Of a DNA stretch of 64,000 bases, positions 46,603 through 55,858 are shown in pieces. The position numbers and the translations under genes were made by a program. Position 1 is the stretch's first letter. Each line of letters begins with the position of its first letter. A model generated the notes under the pieces. The model saw only the letters and a program-made list of their open reading frames with translations. It made no database searches and was not told the origin of the DNA. The stretch is from Anaerobiospirillum sp. NML120449 (GTDB taxonomy: Bacteria > Pseudomonadota > Gammaproteobacteria > Enterobacterales > Succinivibrionaceae), in contig NZ_JALKIL010000017.1 of NCBI RefSeq assembly GCF_023051105.1, positions 1 through 64,000 on the forward strand. Direction: 5' to 3'.

Positions 46603-47393
46603 TCAGAACCTGCAAAGCCGGGCCTGGCTAAGCCAGGCAACACGCAATGTAACGTCCAGGCAGCTTACCATCATCACTGCCATCACCCTGCCCTCTCCTT
46701 CCTCACTATCTCACTCCTAAAGGCCATAAAGTCGCTGATTAAGGCCCGCAATTCAACGCCTGTGCTGAGCCCCCCCTGATCTGCCCTGCAGGCCCGAACA
46801 ACCTGGCAGTGCCGCGCTTCACCATTCAACGCCATGCCACGCCACACCATGACGTATCCTGTAAGGCCTTAAATGACCTGCAGTCCCTTGCAATGCGATT
46901 ATGACCTGGCCTCTTTCTGACTGGGTAAGACCTGGTATAGCCTTGCAAGACTGGCAAGACAGGGTAAGACGTGATAACCATGTGCCGCGCGCGGCTCAAA
47001 TTTGGACTTCACACCAGGAAAAGCGGCAATGCCAGTCAGGCAACACACAGTGGTGCCGCCACTGAGCTCCAATGCTTAACTCGAAACTCCAGGCCTGCAG
47101 TCCCCAACTCGCAACTCCCAGCTTCCAGACCCAACTTAAAAAAACTCAGCTCTTAACGCCCATCTGCTGACCTGCAGTTAAGGGCATGAAGTACCGGGAG
47201 AGTATTACCTTTATCTGCGGCATCTCTACATGGCTCATACAGCTGATCCTCAAGCTGCCAAGTCATGATGTCAGCAAATGCCATTACTCTGTTTTTCTCT
47301 GTCTTAAAAGCCCGCCCAGACAGATCTGTCCTGCAGCTCGGTCGCCAGGTCAGACATTTGTTTAGTCAATCGTCTCATGCCCTATCCGGGTTA

Positions 47394-47412
47394 AAATGAT
47401 AATCATTATCAA
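47394..47412. promoter_or_regulatory. Fur-box-like palindrome
   Basis: TAAAATGATAATCATTATC matches 17 of 19 positions of the Fur consensus GATAATGATAATCATTATC. On the minus strand it overlaps a possible promoter with TTTACA as -35. No iron-related gene flanks it. Confidence 0.65.
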
Positions 47413-48752
47413 CATTTGTAAAACGTCCTTTAAACACAATTCTTTTGATAAACGGCGCACATCAGGGATTTATCAGGCTGCCTAGTTATAGCTTCCATTC
47501 AAGTGTGATGCGTAATTCAGGTCATTTTTCATCATGCAGGGGCTTGCCAATACAGGGCTAATAGCAACAATACAGTGCCGAACATTTACCCTGAGGTCAT
47601 TCAGCCTGTCCGGGACAGTGCGTGTAAAGCAGCATTCTGGTTATCCAGCCGTTCCGGCAAAGACAGTCAAGGCTGCAGAACCTGGCAATCGTCAGTTCAC
47701 CTGAAAAGATCTCGTGTGCAGGGAGCCTGGCCCCTGGCAAATGCCTCTGACAGCTGCACATAGCCCCAGGTCCAAGGCACCTGATCCAGAGCACCGGGTC
47801 CATGGTACAAGGTATTGTTCAAATGCCAGGCAGAAAGAGCAGCAGTCTGAAAATGACGCAGGTGCTCTGACCGCAGTTGCACAGCAGATAATAAGTGACA
47901 CAACCAGCACTTCAGTTGCCAGGAACTGGACAGCCAGGCATTACACCGGTATGCTGCAACGATCACCAGGTTTACTGTGCCGATGTTATCTGTACTGCAA
48001 AGTGGCTCTGTTTTGAGCATAAATGCGATACCCGCCCCGGAGACTGGACATGTGGTGAGTACCAGTTCTTATAAGGCAGGAAGCAGTAAACCTCTGCTGA
48101 ACCGTATTTTTACTGGGACAGCTATGACAACCAGACTGATATCCTCAGGAGCTCCTGTTTGTAATATGGCAATTAATACATGCCATACAGCCTGATAATC
48201 AAACTGCGGCAGTCTGTGCAGCTGTTGCCTTAAAGGCCATGTATCACGACTTCAGGTTTAAATGAAAGCTGTAATGCAGCTGTCAGCTGTCGGCCTCAGG
48301 CCTTAAAGAGCCGCCCACAGAACCGGCTCAAAGCTCATAAATATTGTTGCAGCTCATTAACCGGGTATTTGATGACCTGCTCTGCCGATCTGTGCAGATC
48401 AGGTTTCCATCGCTGATTCGGGCAGCCCTGCCAGTTACGAACAGATATACTATTTTTTCCCTGTGGCACTGCAGTACATTCATAAAATGCCGTTACACAC
48501 GGATAAACCCTGCAGCCTTGCTGTCAGGAAGCCAGATAATGTATGTGGCCAGACCTGTCCATGGTCCCCATACTAAAAGCCATGTTTCGCTCACCTGTGA
48601 AGTCAGGACAGAACTGACCTGACAAGGCAGCCCTGCCTTAACCGTTTAAGCGGCTGACAAGCCCTCATACGGCTGCCTGGGTAAACTTGATGCCATTGAA
48701 GACCTGCATTGAGCTTACTGAGCGAAATAACTGTACATGGAGAGAAATGTAA

Positions 48753-49448
48753 ATGCGCTGGTCTTACGTGCTAATCATCCTTGGAATAAATGCCGTCTCT
48801 TTTGGCGTCCTGTACTTGACGCATACAGGGCTGGCCGCTCATATAATCATTCAGACCATTGTATTTATTGCAGGATTAATAGGCGTATCCTTATTCCACA
48901 AGTACAAAAGTACCCGCTTCCCTGTGCCATCTCCACAGATTCTGGCAAGCTATCGCAAGTACTACAGCCAGTGTGATTTCTTTGCCATGACCTCCCGTGG
49001 CAAGAAAGGCGGCCTGTACGACTTCTCCTCAAATGATATTCATCCTGCTCAGTGCTTTGACCATATCAGTGCTCTGCTTATGCACTCAAATCGCGAGGCC
49101 ACCTTCACCCCTGGCCAGATCTGCGTAATTTCCGCCAGCTGGGCCACCACCATGCTCAAGGGCTGTCATGTAAACAACTACCCTCATATCGACACCCGCT
49201 ACAAGCGCGATATGAACAAGGAGCTGTGCATTGGCGCCTGCTATAACGGTATCTACCGTGCCCTGCAGCCTGACTTCTCCCCTACCGATGATGTTCAGTG
49301 GTGTATAGACAACTCCAACGTTGCCAACTACATCCTCAACATGCTTGAGTACTTCCAGCACCACCCTGCATTCTTCCTCAACGAGGCCAAAGGAACACTT
49401 GAGACCCTGGACAAGCTGCGCAAGTACCTCAAAGCCAAGCTGAGCTGA
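48753..49448 (+). CDS. membrane-anchored hypothetical protein, 231 aa
   Basis: GGAGAG lies about eight bases before the ATG. Two hydrophobic spans at the N-terminus (YVLIILGINAVSFGVLYL at 5-22 and HIIIQTIVFIAGLIGVSLF at 30-48) are followed by a soluble domain of about 180 residues with several cysteines and motifs such as YDFSSNDIHPAQCFDHISALL, GQICVISASWATTM, CIGACYNGIYRAL and WCIDNSNVANYILNML. The repeated short helical segments suggest a cytoplasmic helical domain anchored by a hairpin. I do not recognise the family. It stands alone between gene-poor regions and ends before a GC-rich inverted repeat. Confidence 0.85.
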   Translation: MRWSYVLIILGINAVSFGVLYLTHTGLAAHIIIQTIVFIAGLIGVSLFHKYKSTRFPVPSPQILASYRKYYSQCDFFAMTSRGKKGGLYDFSSNDIHPAQCFDHISALLMHSNREATFTPGQICVISASWATTMLKGCHVNNYPHIDTRYKRDMNKELCIGACYNGIYRALQPDFSPTDDVQWCIDNSNVANYILNMLEYFQHHPAFFLNEAKGTLETLDKLRKYLKAKLS

Positions 49449-49471
49449 TAAAGCGCGGCAGACCCAACCAT

Positions 49472-49505
49472 CAACGCCCCGAACTCCCCCGAGTCCGGGG
49501 CGTTG
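49472..49505 (+). terminator. terminator-like hairpin after the membrane-anchored protein gene
   Basis: CAACGCCCCG pairs with CGGGGCGTTG around an inner ACTC/GAGT. There is no T run. Confidence 0.5.
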
Positions 49506-49731
49506 TGCATTCAGCCCCGGCACTTCAAACGCCCCACGGCTCACAACCAGCGCCACAAACAGCATGCACTCCGCGACCGGCCCGAAAAGCCAACCCGCCA
49601 GTCAGCCCCCACCTTAGAGGACCAACCAGCGCCACACCGGCCCGTCCTGGCAAATAGTCATACCTAACGCAAAGAGCGTCCTGACCATGGCCCACATACA
49701 GCCGCAAAGCCATAGCAGAGTAAACGACCAT

Positions 49732-49916
49732 GATGACGGCAGTATGAGAGCACAGGATAGATCCATGATGCCGGCAGTATCAGAGCACAGGGCAGGTCCT
49801 GATTCCGGAAGTATCAGAGCACAGGGCAGGTCCTGATTCCGGAAGTACCAGAACAAAGAAAAGGCCCCTGCTGCCAGAAGTAAGCAAAGGCAAGGACTGT
49901 AATGCCGGGAGTACTT
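49732..49916. repeat. 34-35 bp tandem repeat, about five degenerate copies
   Basis: Units start at 49732, 49767, 49801 and 49835 (steps of 35, 34 and 34), with the core GGAAGTATCAGAGCACAGGG. Copies 2 and 3 are almost identical and later copies decay. There are no spacers between units. Confidence 0.75.
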
Positions 49917-50090
49917 GCCGCCTTTTGCCGTTGCATTGCCGCATTAAATCACACCGGCAAACAGTTCAGCCAAAGGCGGCAAGCAGATACCTTGCACAGA
50001 GCAGAAAAGTGAGGATCCCACGTGCAGCATCAGGCCCCGGGATCACTGGATTTAAGCCTGTTTTACGCATTCTTTTTATCTTATCTATAG

Positions 50091-50106
50091 TGGCATATGC
50101 ATTGCA
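50091..50106 (+). promoter_or_regulatory. sigma-54 promoter of Fla17
   Basis: TGGCATATGCATTGCA: TGGCA and TTGCA at exact -24/-12 spacing, 120 bp before the start codon. It is the only such element found in array 3. Confidence 0.8.
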
Positions 50107-50225
50107 TGGTCAATTTTTGCCAGGATGACAAAATCGCATACCATCCGGCCATACATGCTACCGAAGAGAGTTTAGTCACAGAGCTCCTCCGGAAAAGAGA
50201 ATTAGAGAGAAAGAGAGAAAAGCGT

Positions 50226-51161
50226 ATGGCACTTTACGTTAACACGAACGTCAGCAGCATTAATGCTCAGCGCAAACTGAGCAATGCTACGCTGAACCTC
50301 AATGTATCCTATCAGCGCCTCTCATCTGGCCTGAGAATTAACTCTGCCAAAGATGACGCCGCCGGTCTGCAGATATCAGACCGCCTCACAACCCAGATTA
50401 ACGGTCTCAATCAGGGCAACCGCAACACCAATGACGGTATCGCCCTTGCCCAGACTATTGAAGGTGCTCTCGACGAGACCACCAACATGCTCCAGCGCAT
50501 CCGCGTGCTGGCCGTCCAGTCAGCCAACGGCACCAACTCAGCTTCCGATCGCAAGGCCCTCCAGGAAGAAGTAACCCAGCTTTCCCAGGAAATCACCCGT
50601 ATTGCCAAGCAGACCACCTTTGCTGGTCAGACCGTCATCAATGGCAAGTACAAGCAGAATACCAATGAAAATTCACTCATTCCTGCTGATGGTGTACTGA
50701 AGTTCCAGGTAGGCGCCAATGCAGGCAACACCCTGTCACTGAACTGGGGTGATGAGTTTACTTTAAGCGGCATTGCTCTTCAGGCCAAGCTTACACAGAA
50801 TGATATTGATAATACAAAAGCCCCTGTAGGACTCGTAAAGAGCGGTGGTGCCATTCGTTTCTCTCTTTGTACTGCATCAACTGCAACCAACCTGCTTGCC
50901 AATGTGGACAAGCTTATTCAGGCTGTAGACTCACAGCGCGCTGCGCTGGGCGCTTTACAAAACAGAATGGAAAGCACTATCAGAAATCAGGCCAATATTT
51001 CTGAGAACCAGTCTGATGCCCGCAGCCGCATAAGAGACACAGATTTTGCCTCTGAAACAGCCGCGCTTACCCAGAATAACATTATCCAGCAGGCATCTCA
51101 GTCTGTACTGGCACAGGCTAACCAGCGCCCAACTATTGCGCTGAGTCTGCTGGGACGATAA
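50226..51161 (+). CDS. flagellin Fla17 (subgroup C, first of array 3)
   Basis: A flagellin of 311 residues. A longer frame from 50097 is rejected: it overlaps the sigma-54 element and leader, and all paralogs start MALYVN. Subgroup C has [10 protein letters not shown] or [23 protein letters not shown] (with variants), [23 protein letters not shown] and [14 protein letters not shown]. Here the middle is short (GKYKQNTNENSLIPADGVLKF) and the CDS ends GR, unlike the other array-3 genes (G). Its only cysteine is Cys215 in RFSLCTAS. The leader is GA-rich but lacks the TTGCAG hairpin. Confidence 0.97.
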   Translation: MALYVNTNVSSINAQRKLSNATLNLNVSYQRLSSGLRINSAKDDAAGLQISDRLTTQINGLNQGNRNTNDGIALAQTIEGALDETTNMLQRIRVLAVQSANGTNSASDRKALQEEVTQLSQEITRIAKQTTFAGQTVINGKYKQNTNENSLIPADGVLKFQVGANAGNTLSLNWGDEFTLSGIALQAKLTQNDIDNTKAPVGLVKSGGAIRFSLCTASTATNLLANVDKLIQAVDSQRAALGALQNRMESTIRNQANISENQSDARSRIRDTDFASETAALTQNNIIQQASQSVLAQANQRPTIALSLLGR

Positions 51162-51575
51162 AGAATAATATTTCTATCTCTACTCTCTTTATCATCCTCT
51201 CTTATTTCAATATTTCTTAATATCGTGTCATGCCCCAGTATACAGTATGACTGGGGTATGTTTACTAAATGGTTTTATAAAGTAAAACCCAAAGTGGACG
51301 CCCGGCGCCGTCGATGGCAGCCGTGCAGATAAAGCGATTTCAGAATAGACATATCCTTGTACGGAATTCTTTCTTTACTCTCTTTACCACTCTCTTATTT
51401 CAATAACATTAATCAATATCGTGTCATGCTTCAGTTACAACAGTATGGCTGAAGCATGTTCCTATTCCCATAACTTGCAGCTCCCGGAATCGGGTGCAAG
51501 TTCAAAGCTGCGTTAACAGTTCAGAAAGCTACGGCATCTGTGCGCTGATACACGATTACAGAGGAGATACTTACT
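51162..51575. other. spacer with two covarying hairpins and a strong stem-loop
   Basis: No gene. Two copies of a 70-bp segment (about 51175-51262 and 51375-51462) each end in a long hairpin: CATGCCCCAGT/ACTGGGGTATG, and CATGCTTCAG/CTGAAGCATG. Further on, AACTTGCA/TGCAAGTT (51472-51502) encloses CCCG-gaat-CGGG. Confidence 0.65.
51472..51502 (+). promoter_or_regulatory. strong stem-loop upstream of Fla18
   Basis: AACTTGCA-gct-CCCG-gaat-CGGG-TGCAAGTT: a two-part stem of 12 bp in total, about 75 bp before the Fla18 ATG. Confidence 0.7.
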
Positions 51576-52514
51576 ATGGCCTTATACGTAAACACGAATG
51601 TCAGCTCCATAAATGCCCAGCGCAAGCTGAGCAATGCCACCCTGAACCTGAACACCAGCTACCAGCGACTCTCCTCAGGCCTGCGCATTAACTCTGCCAA
51701 GGATGACGCAGCCGGCCTGCAGATTGCCGATCGCCTGACCTCCCAGATCAATGGCCTCAACCAGGGCAACCGTAACACCAATGACGGTATCGCCTTAGCC
51801 CAGACCATTGAAGGTGCTCTGGACGAGACCACCAACATGCTCCAGCGCATCCGCGTGCTGGCCGTGCAGTCCGCCAACGGTACTAATTCACAGAAAGACC
51901 GCGATGCACTTCAGGAAGAAGTTACTCAGCTGTCAGCTGAAATCACTCGTATCGCTAAGCAGACAACATTTGCAGGTGATCAGGTACTTGATGGTGCAGG
52001 CGCTGGTTTAATTCCTGGTACTGGCAACAACAAGGGCAAGATCGTATTCCAGGTTGGCGCAAACGCCGGCAACACCCTCGACCTTAACTGGTCTGCAGCT
52101 TTCACCATGTCAGGACTTGCCAAGCTTGCTCAGCTTGGTGCTGGCAACGATGCAAAAGACAATGGCATCCATAAAGTAAACAATGCTTTTGGTGCTAACA
52201 AGCACGATTATCGTTGGTCTGTATCATCAGCAAGTACTTCTACCAAGACTCTTGAGAACATCGACAAGATGATCCAGGCTGTTGACTCCAAACGAGCAAA
52301 CCTAGGCGCTTTACAGAACAGAATGGAAAGCACTATTCGTAATCAGGCCAATATTTCTGAGAATCAGTCTGATGCCCGCAGCCGCATAAGAGACACAGAC
52401 TTCGCATCAGAAACTGCTGCTCTTACCCAGAACAACATTATTCAGCAGGCCTCCCAGTCCGTACTGGCACAGGCTAACCAGCGTCCAACTATTGCTCTGA
52501 GCCTGCTTGGCTAA
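51576..52514 (+). CDS. flagellin Fla18 (subgroup C)
   Basis: A flagellin of 312 residues. The middle is nearly that of Fla20: [38 protein letters not shown], then [25 protein letters not shown]. It differs from Fla20 at [21 protein letters not shown] and carries QIADRLTSQ where Fla20 has QIADRLTTQ. There is no cysteine. GGAGAT lies eight bases before the ATG. With Fla19-24 it forms a run of seven genes spaced 1063-1076 bp apart. Confidence 0.97.
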   Translation: MALYVNTNVSSINAQRKLSNATLNLNTSYQRLSSGLRINSAKDDAAGLQIADRLTSQINGLNQGNRNTNDGIALAQTIEGALDETTNMLQRIRVLAVQSANGTNSQKDRDALQEEVTQLSAEITRIAKQTTFAGDQVLDGAGAGLIPGTGNNKGKIVFQVGANAGNTLDLNWSAAFTMSGLAKLAQLGAGNDAKDNGIHKVNNAFGANKHDYRWSVSSASTSTKTLENIDKMIQAVDSKRANLGALQNRMESTIRNQANISENQSDARSRIRDTDFASETAALTQNNIIQQASQSVLAQANQRPTIALSLLG

Positions 52515-52572
52515 ACAATTTTTACTGCAGGTAATCATACCGGTTCCCTGCTTTCCTCTCCTGTTTCTATGC

Positions 52573-52593
52573 ACGCAGTAGTACATACTGCGT
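52573..52593 (+). promoter_or_regulatory. inverted repeat upstream of Fla19
   Basis: ACGCAGTA-gtaca-TACTGCGT, about 60 bp before the start. Same position as the different inverted repeats before Fla20-24. Confidence 0.65.
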
Positions 52594-52651
52594 TTAAACC
52601 TCTGTAGTCGATGGACGTGAGTCCTGAGAAAGGCAGATAAGTGAGCTACCA

Positions 52652-53575
52652 ATGGCTTTATACGTTAATACAAACGTCAGTTCCATCAATGCCCAGCGCA
52701 AGCTGAGCAATGCCACCCTGAACCTGAATGTCTCCTATCAGCGCCTTTCTTCCGGTCTGAGAATCAACTCTGCCAAGGACGACGCTGCAGGTTTACAGAT
52801 TGCTGACCGTCTGACCTCCCAGATCAATGGCCTCAACCAGGGCAACCGTAACACTAATGACGGTATTGCCTTAGCCCAGACCATTGAAGGCGCCATGGAC
52901 GAGACCACCAACATGCTCCAGCGCATCCGTGTGCTTGCTGTTCAGTCCGCCAACGGCACCAACTCCCAGGCAGACCGCAAGGCCCTCCAGGAAGAAGTAA
53001 CTCAGTTATCTGCTGAAATTACCCGTATTGCCCGCCAGACCACTTTCGCAGGCGAGCAGGTACTTGATGGCGCCGGTAAAGGCCTGATCCCAGCTAAGAA
53101 TCAAATGCTTAATTTCCAGGTAGGTGCTAACGCAGGCAACATCCTCGGCATTACCTTATCCCAAGGCTTTACACTTTGTGCCATTGCCGGCGGCGCTAAT
53201 GTAACTGTACAGCAGGGTGCTGCTAACTATTCAAAATCAGGTGTAGTAAAGAGCGGTGCCAATAGTCCGGTCAGATTCTCTATTTCTACAGCTGCAACAG
53301 CGACTGCTGTCTTACAAAATATTGATGCCTTAATTCAGAACATCGACTCTCATCGAGCCAACCTGGGCGCAATCCAAAACAGAATGGAGAGTACCATTCG
53401 TAACCAGGCCAATATTTCTGAGAATCAGTCTGATGCCCGCAGCCGCATAAGAGACACAGACTTCGCATCAGAAACCGCTGCTCTTACCCAGAACAACATT
53501 ATTCAGCAGGCCTCCCAGTCAGTACTGGCACAGGCTAACCAGCGTCCAACTATTGCGCTGAGCCTTCTGGGCTAA
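52652..53575 (+). CDS. flagellin Fla19 (subgroup C)
   Basis: A flagellin of 307 residues with the most divergent middle in array 3: [40 protein letters not shown], then NVTVQQGAANYSKSG. Cys176, in GFTLCAIAG, lies in a place where no other paralog has cysteine. Other private changes are IQNIDSHRANLGAIQNRMES and DETTNM preceded by GAM instead of [10 protein letters not shown] and LNVSYQRL are as in some other copies, so the ends are mosaic as well. Confidence 0.97.
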   Translation: MALYVNTNVSSINAQRKLSNATLNLNVSYQRLSSGLRINSAKDDAAGLQIADRLTSQINGLNQGNRNTNDGIALAQTIEGAMDETTNMLQRIRVLAVQSANGTNSQADRKALQEEVTQLSAEITRIARQTTFAGEQVLDGAGKGLIPAKNQMLNFQVGANAGNILGITLSQGFTLCAIAGGANVTVQQGAANYSKSGVVKSGANSPVRFSISTAATATAVLQNIDALIQNIDSHRANLGAIQNRMESTIRNQANISENQSDARSRIRDTDFASETAALTQNNIIQQASQSVLAQANQRPTIALSLLG

Positions 53576-53583
53576 TCAAAACA

Positions 53584-53616
53584 GGCAGCCATTATGTTTT
53601 AGACAGTATGGCTGCC
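53584..53616 (+). terminator. Fla19 terminator-like hairpin
   Basis: GGCAGCCAT and ATGGCTGCC, 15 bp apart, then ACTTTG. Short T run. Confidence 0.6.
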
Positions 53617-53633
53617 ACTTTGAATTTGTATAG

Positions 53634-53653
53634 ACGTAGCACACAGCCTACGT
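53634..53653 (+). promoter_or_regulatory. inverted repeat upstream of Fla20
   Basis: ACGTAG-cacacagc-CTACGT, immediately followed by ATAAATCTG. It could lie between -35 (TAGACG) and -10 (TATAAA). Confidence 0.6.
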
Positions 53654-53714
53654 ATAAATCTGCGATCAAATCAGACATTGGTCCAGACATAAGCAGATAA
53701 GAGAGAGTGAGAAA

Positions 53715-54650
53715 ATGGCTTTATACGTTAATACGAACGTCAGTTCCATCAATGCCCAAAGAAAGCTGAGCAATGCAACTCTGAACCTCAATACCAGCTA
53801 CCAGAGACTGTCTTCTGGTCTGCGTATTAACTCTGCCAAGGACGACGCTGCAGGTCTGCAGATTGCCGACCGTCTGACAACTCAGATTAACGGCCTCAAC
53901 CAGGGCAACCGTAACACCAATGACGGTATCGCCTTAGCCCAGACCATCGAAGGCGCACTGGACGAAACCACCAACATGCTGCAGCGTATCCGTGTGCTGG
54001 CTGTTCAGTCTGCTAACGGTACCAATTCCCAGAAAGATCGTGACGCTCTTCAGGAAGAAGTAACTCAGCTGTCAGCTGAAATCACTCGTATCGCTAAGCA
54101 GACAACATTTGCAGGTGATCAGGTGCTTGATGGCGCAGGCGCTGGCTTAATTCCTGGTACTGGCAACAACAAGGGCAAGATTGTTTTCCAGGTAGGCGCA
54201 AATGCCGGTAATACTCTTGATCTTAACTGGTCAGCCGCTTTCACCATGTCAGGTCTGGCAAAGCAGGCCGGAATTAACAACCCGGTAGCCAAGGATAATG
54301 GACTGCATAAAATCACCGATGCTTTTGGTGCTGGCAAACATGATTACCGCTGGTCTGTATCATCAGCCAGTACTTCTACCAAGACTCTCGAAAACATCGA
54401 TAAGATGATCCAGGCCGTGGACTCCAAGCGTGCCAACCTTGGTGCTTTACAGAACAGAATGGAGAGCACTATTCGCAACCAGGCCAATATCTCCGAGAAT
54501 CAGTCTGATGCCCGTAGCCGCATAAGAGACACAGACTTCGCTTCAGAGACTGCTGCTCTTACCCAGAACAACATTATTCAGCAGGCCTCCCAGTCCGTAC
54601 TGGCACAGGCTAACCAGCGTCCAACTATTGCGCTGAGCCTTCTGGGTTAA
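53715..54650 (+). CDS. flagellin Fla20 (subgroup C)
   Basis: A flagellin of 311 residues and a sister of Fla18; the segment from [16 protein letters not shown] through [14 protein letters not shown] is shared, and only [24 protein letters not shown] is private. There is no cysteine. GAGAGAGTGAGAAA precedes the ATG. The upstream spacer (139 bp) and its inverted repeat are almost identical to those before Fla21, pointing to recent duplication of the spacer together with the 5' half of the gene. Confidence 0.97.
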   Translation: MALYVNTNVSSINAQRKLSNATLNLNTSYQRLSSGLRINSAKDDAAGLQIADRLTTQINGLNQGNRNTNDGIALAQTIEGALDETTNMLQRIRVLAVQSANGTNSQKDRDALQEEVTQLSAEITRIAKQTTFAGDQVLDGAGAGLIPGTGNNKGKIVFQVGANAGNTLDLNWSAAFTMSGLAKQAGINNPVAKDNGLHKITDAFGAGKHDYRWSVSSASTSTKTLENIDKMIQAVDSKRANLGALQNRMESTIRNQANISENQSDARSRIRDTDFASETAALTQNNIIQQASQSVLAQANQRPTIALSLLG

Positions 54651-54658
54651 TCAAAACA

Positions 54659-54690
54659 GGCAGCCATTATGTTTTAGACAGTATGGCTGC
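54659..54690 (+). terminator. Fla20 terminator-like hairpin
   Basis: GGCAGCCAT with ATGGCTGC, same type as after Fla19. Confidence 0.55.
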
Positions 54691-54708
54691 TACTTTGAAT
54701 TTGTATAG

Positions 54709-54728
54709 ACGTAGCACACAGCCTACGT
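54709..54728 (+). promoter_or_regulatory. inverted repeat upstream of Fla21
   Basis: ACGTAG-cacacagc-CTACGT, identical to the Fla20 copy. Confidence 0.6.
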
Positions 54729-54788
54729 ATAAATCTGCGCTCAAATCACACACTGGTCCAGACATAAGCAGATAAGAGAGAGAAGAAT

Positions 54789-55718
54789 ATGGCTTTATAC
54801 GTTAATACGAACGTCAGTTCCATCAATGCCCAAAGAAAGCTGAGCAATGCGACTCTGAACCTCAATACCAGCTACCAGAGACTGTCTTCTGGTCTGCGTA
54901 TTAACTCTGCCAAGGACGATGCTGCAGGTCTGCAGATTGCCGACCGTCTGACAACTCAGATCAACGGCCTTAACCAGGGCAACCGTAACACCAATGACGG
55001 TATCGCTCTGGCCCAGACCATTGAAGGCGCTCTGGACGAAACCACCAACATGCTGCAGCGTATCCGTGTGCTGGCTGTTCAGTCTGCAAACGGTACCAAC
55101 TCTGAGTCTGACCGTAAGGCCATCCAGGAAGAAGTAACCCAGCTTTCCCAGGAAATTACCCGTATTGCCCAGCAGACCACTTTTGCTGGTCAGACCGTAA
55201 TTAATGGCAAGTATGTGCAGGGTAAGAACGATAACTCCCTCATTCCTGGTGATGGCAAGCTGGTTTTTCAGGTAGGCGCCAATGCTGGTAACACTCTCAC
55301 ATTAGACTGGACATCTGCATTCACCCTAAGCGGAATCGCTTCCCAGGCTAAAATTCCTGATGCAAATATCATTGATAAGACTAAAGGCCTTTACAAGAGC
55401 GCTGGTGGCACAACAAGATTTACCGTTTCAACTGCTGAACTTGCAACAAAGACACTGGAAAACATCGACTCCCTGATTCAGGCTGTTGACTCAAAGCGCG
55501 CTAACCTTGGCGCTTTACAGAACAGAATGGAGAGTACCATTCGTAATCAGGCAAACATCTCCGAGAATCAGTCTGATGCCCGCAGCCGCATAAGAGACAC
55601 AGACTTCGCCTCTGAGACCGCAGCTCTTACCCAGAACAACATTATTCAGCAGGCTTCCCAGTCCGTACTGGCACAGGCCAACCAGCGTCCTGTTATTGCA
55701 CTTAGCCTGCTTGGCTAA
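54789..55718 (+). CDS. flagellin Fla21 (subgroup C)
   Basis: A flagellin of 309 residues. The middle (GKYVQGKNDNSLIPGDGKLVFQ) resembles Fla17 rather than its neighbours, followed by private QAKIPDANIIDKTKGLYKSAGGTTRFTVSTAELATKTL. N-terminal differences are NSESDRKAIQ and RIAQQTTFAG (Gln where others have Lys or Arg). There is no cysteine. The C-terminal end reads [10 protein letters not shown], shared with Fla22-24, whereas Fla17-20 have [10 protein letters not shown]. Confidence 0.97.
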   Translation: MALYVNTNVSSINAQRKLSNATLNLNTSYQRLSSGLRINSAKDDAAGLQIADRLTTQINGLNQGNRNTNDGIALAQTIEGALDETTNMLQRIRVLAVQSANGTNSESDRKAIQEEVTQLSQEITRIAQQTTFAGQTVINGKYVQGKNDNSLIPGDGKLVFQVGANAGNTLTLDWTSAFTLSGIASQAKIPDANIIDKTKGLYKSAGGTTRFTVSTAELATKTLENIDSLIQAVDSKRANLGALQNRMESTIRNQANISENQSDARSRIRDTDFASETAALTQNNIIQQASQSVLAQANQRPVIALSLLG

Positions 55719-55726
55719 ACATTTTA

Positions 55727-55758
55727 GACAGCAGATACTGCATCTTTTATCTGCTGTC
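55727..55758 (+). terminator. Fla21 terminator-like hairpin
   Basis: GACAGCAGATA and TATCTGCTGTC form an 11-bp stem. No T run follows. Confidence 0.6.
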
Positions 55759-55778
55759 CATTCCGATTTCTATGTTTG

Positions 55779-55798
55779 CAGCACCATATGAAGTGCTG
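55779..55798 (+). promoter_or_regulatory. inverted repeat upstream of Fla22
   Basis: CAGCAC-catatgaa-GTGCTG in the same place as the ACGTAG/CTACGT repeat of Fla20, with an unrelated stem. Confidence 0.55.
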
Positions 55799-55858
55799 GC
55801 ATAAATCTGTAGTGAAATCAGACATTCGTCCTGAGAAAGGCAGATAAGAGAGAAGATT

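Larger units (their letters stand above)
46403..48752. other. 2.35-kb gene-poor region with a Fur-box-like site
   Basis: It begins with the GtrA terminator (46571-46602). The rest has no convincing gene. A near-perfect Fur box lies at 47394-47412. On the minus strand, next to it, a 25-codon frame (starts MRRLTKQMSDLATELQD) runs away from the site. The remaining small frames look random. Confidence 0.5.
49449..50225. other. spacer before array 3 with tandem repeat and sigma-54 promoter
   Basis: No gene. It contains the GC-rich terminator-like hairpin (49472-49505), a 34-bp tandem repeat (49732-49916) and the sigma-54 element of Fla17 (50091-50106). Confidence 0.6.

Noticed and set aside
49732-49916. 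CRISPR array
   Set aside because: Repeat units abut without unique spacers, and no cas gene is present; the same holds for the repeats at 1313-1472 and 7272-7940.
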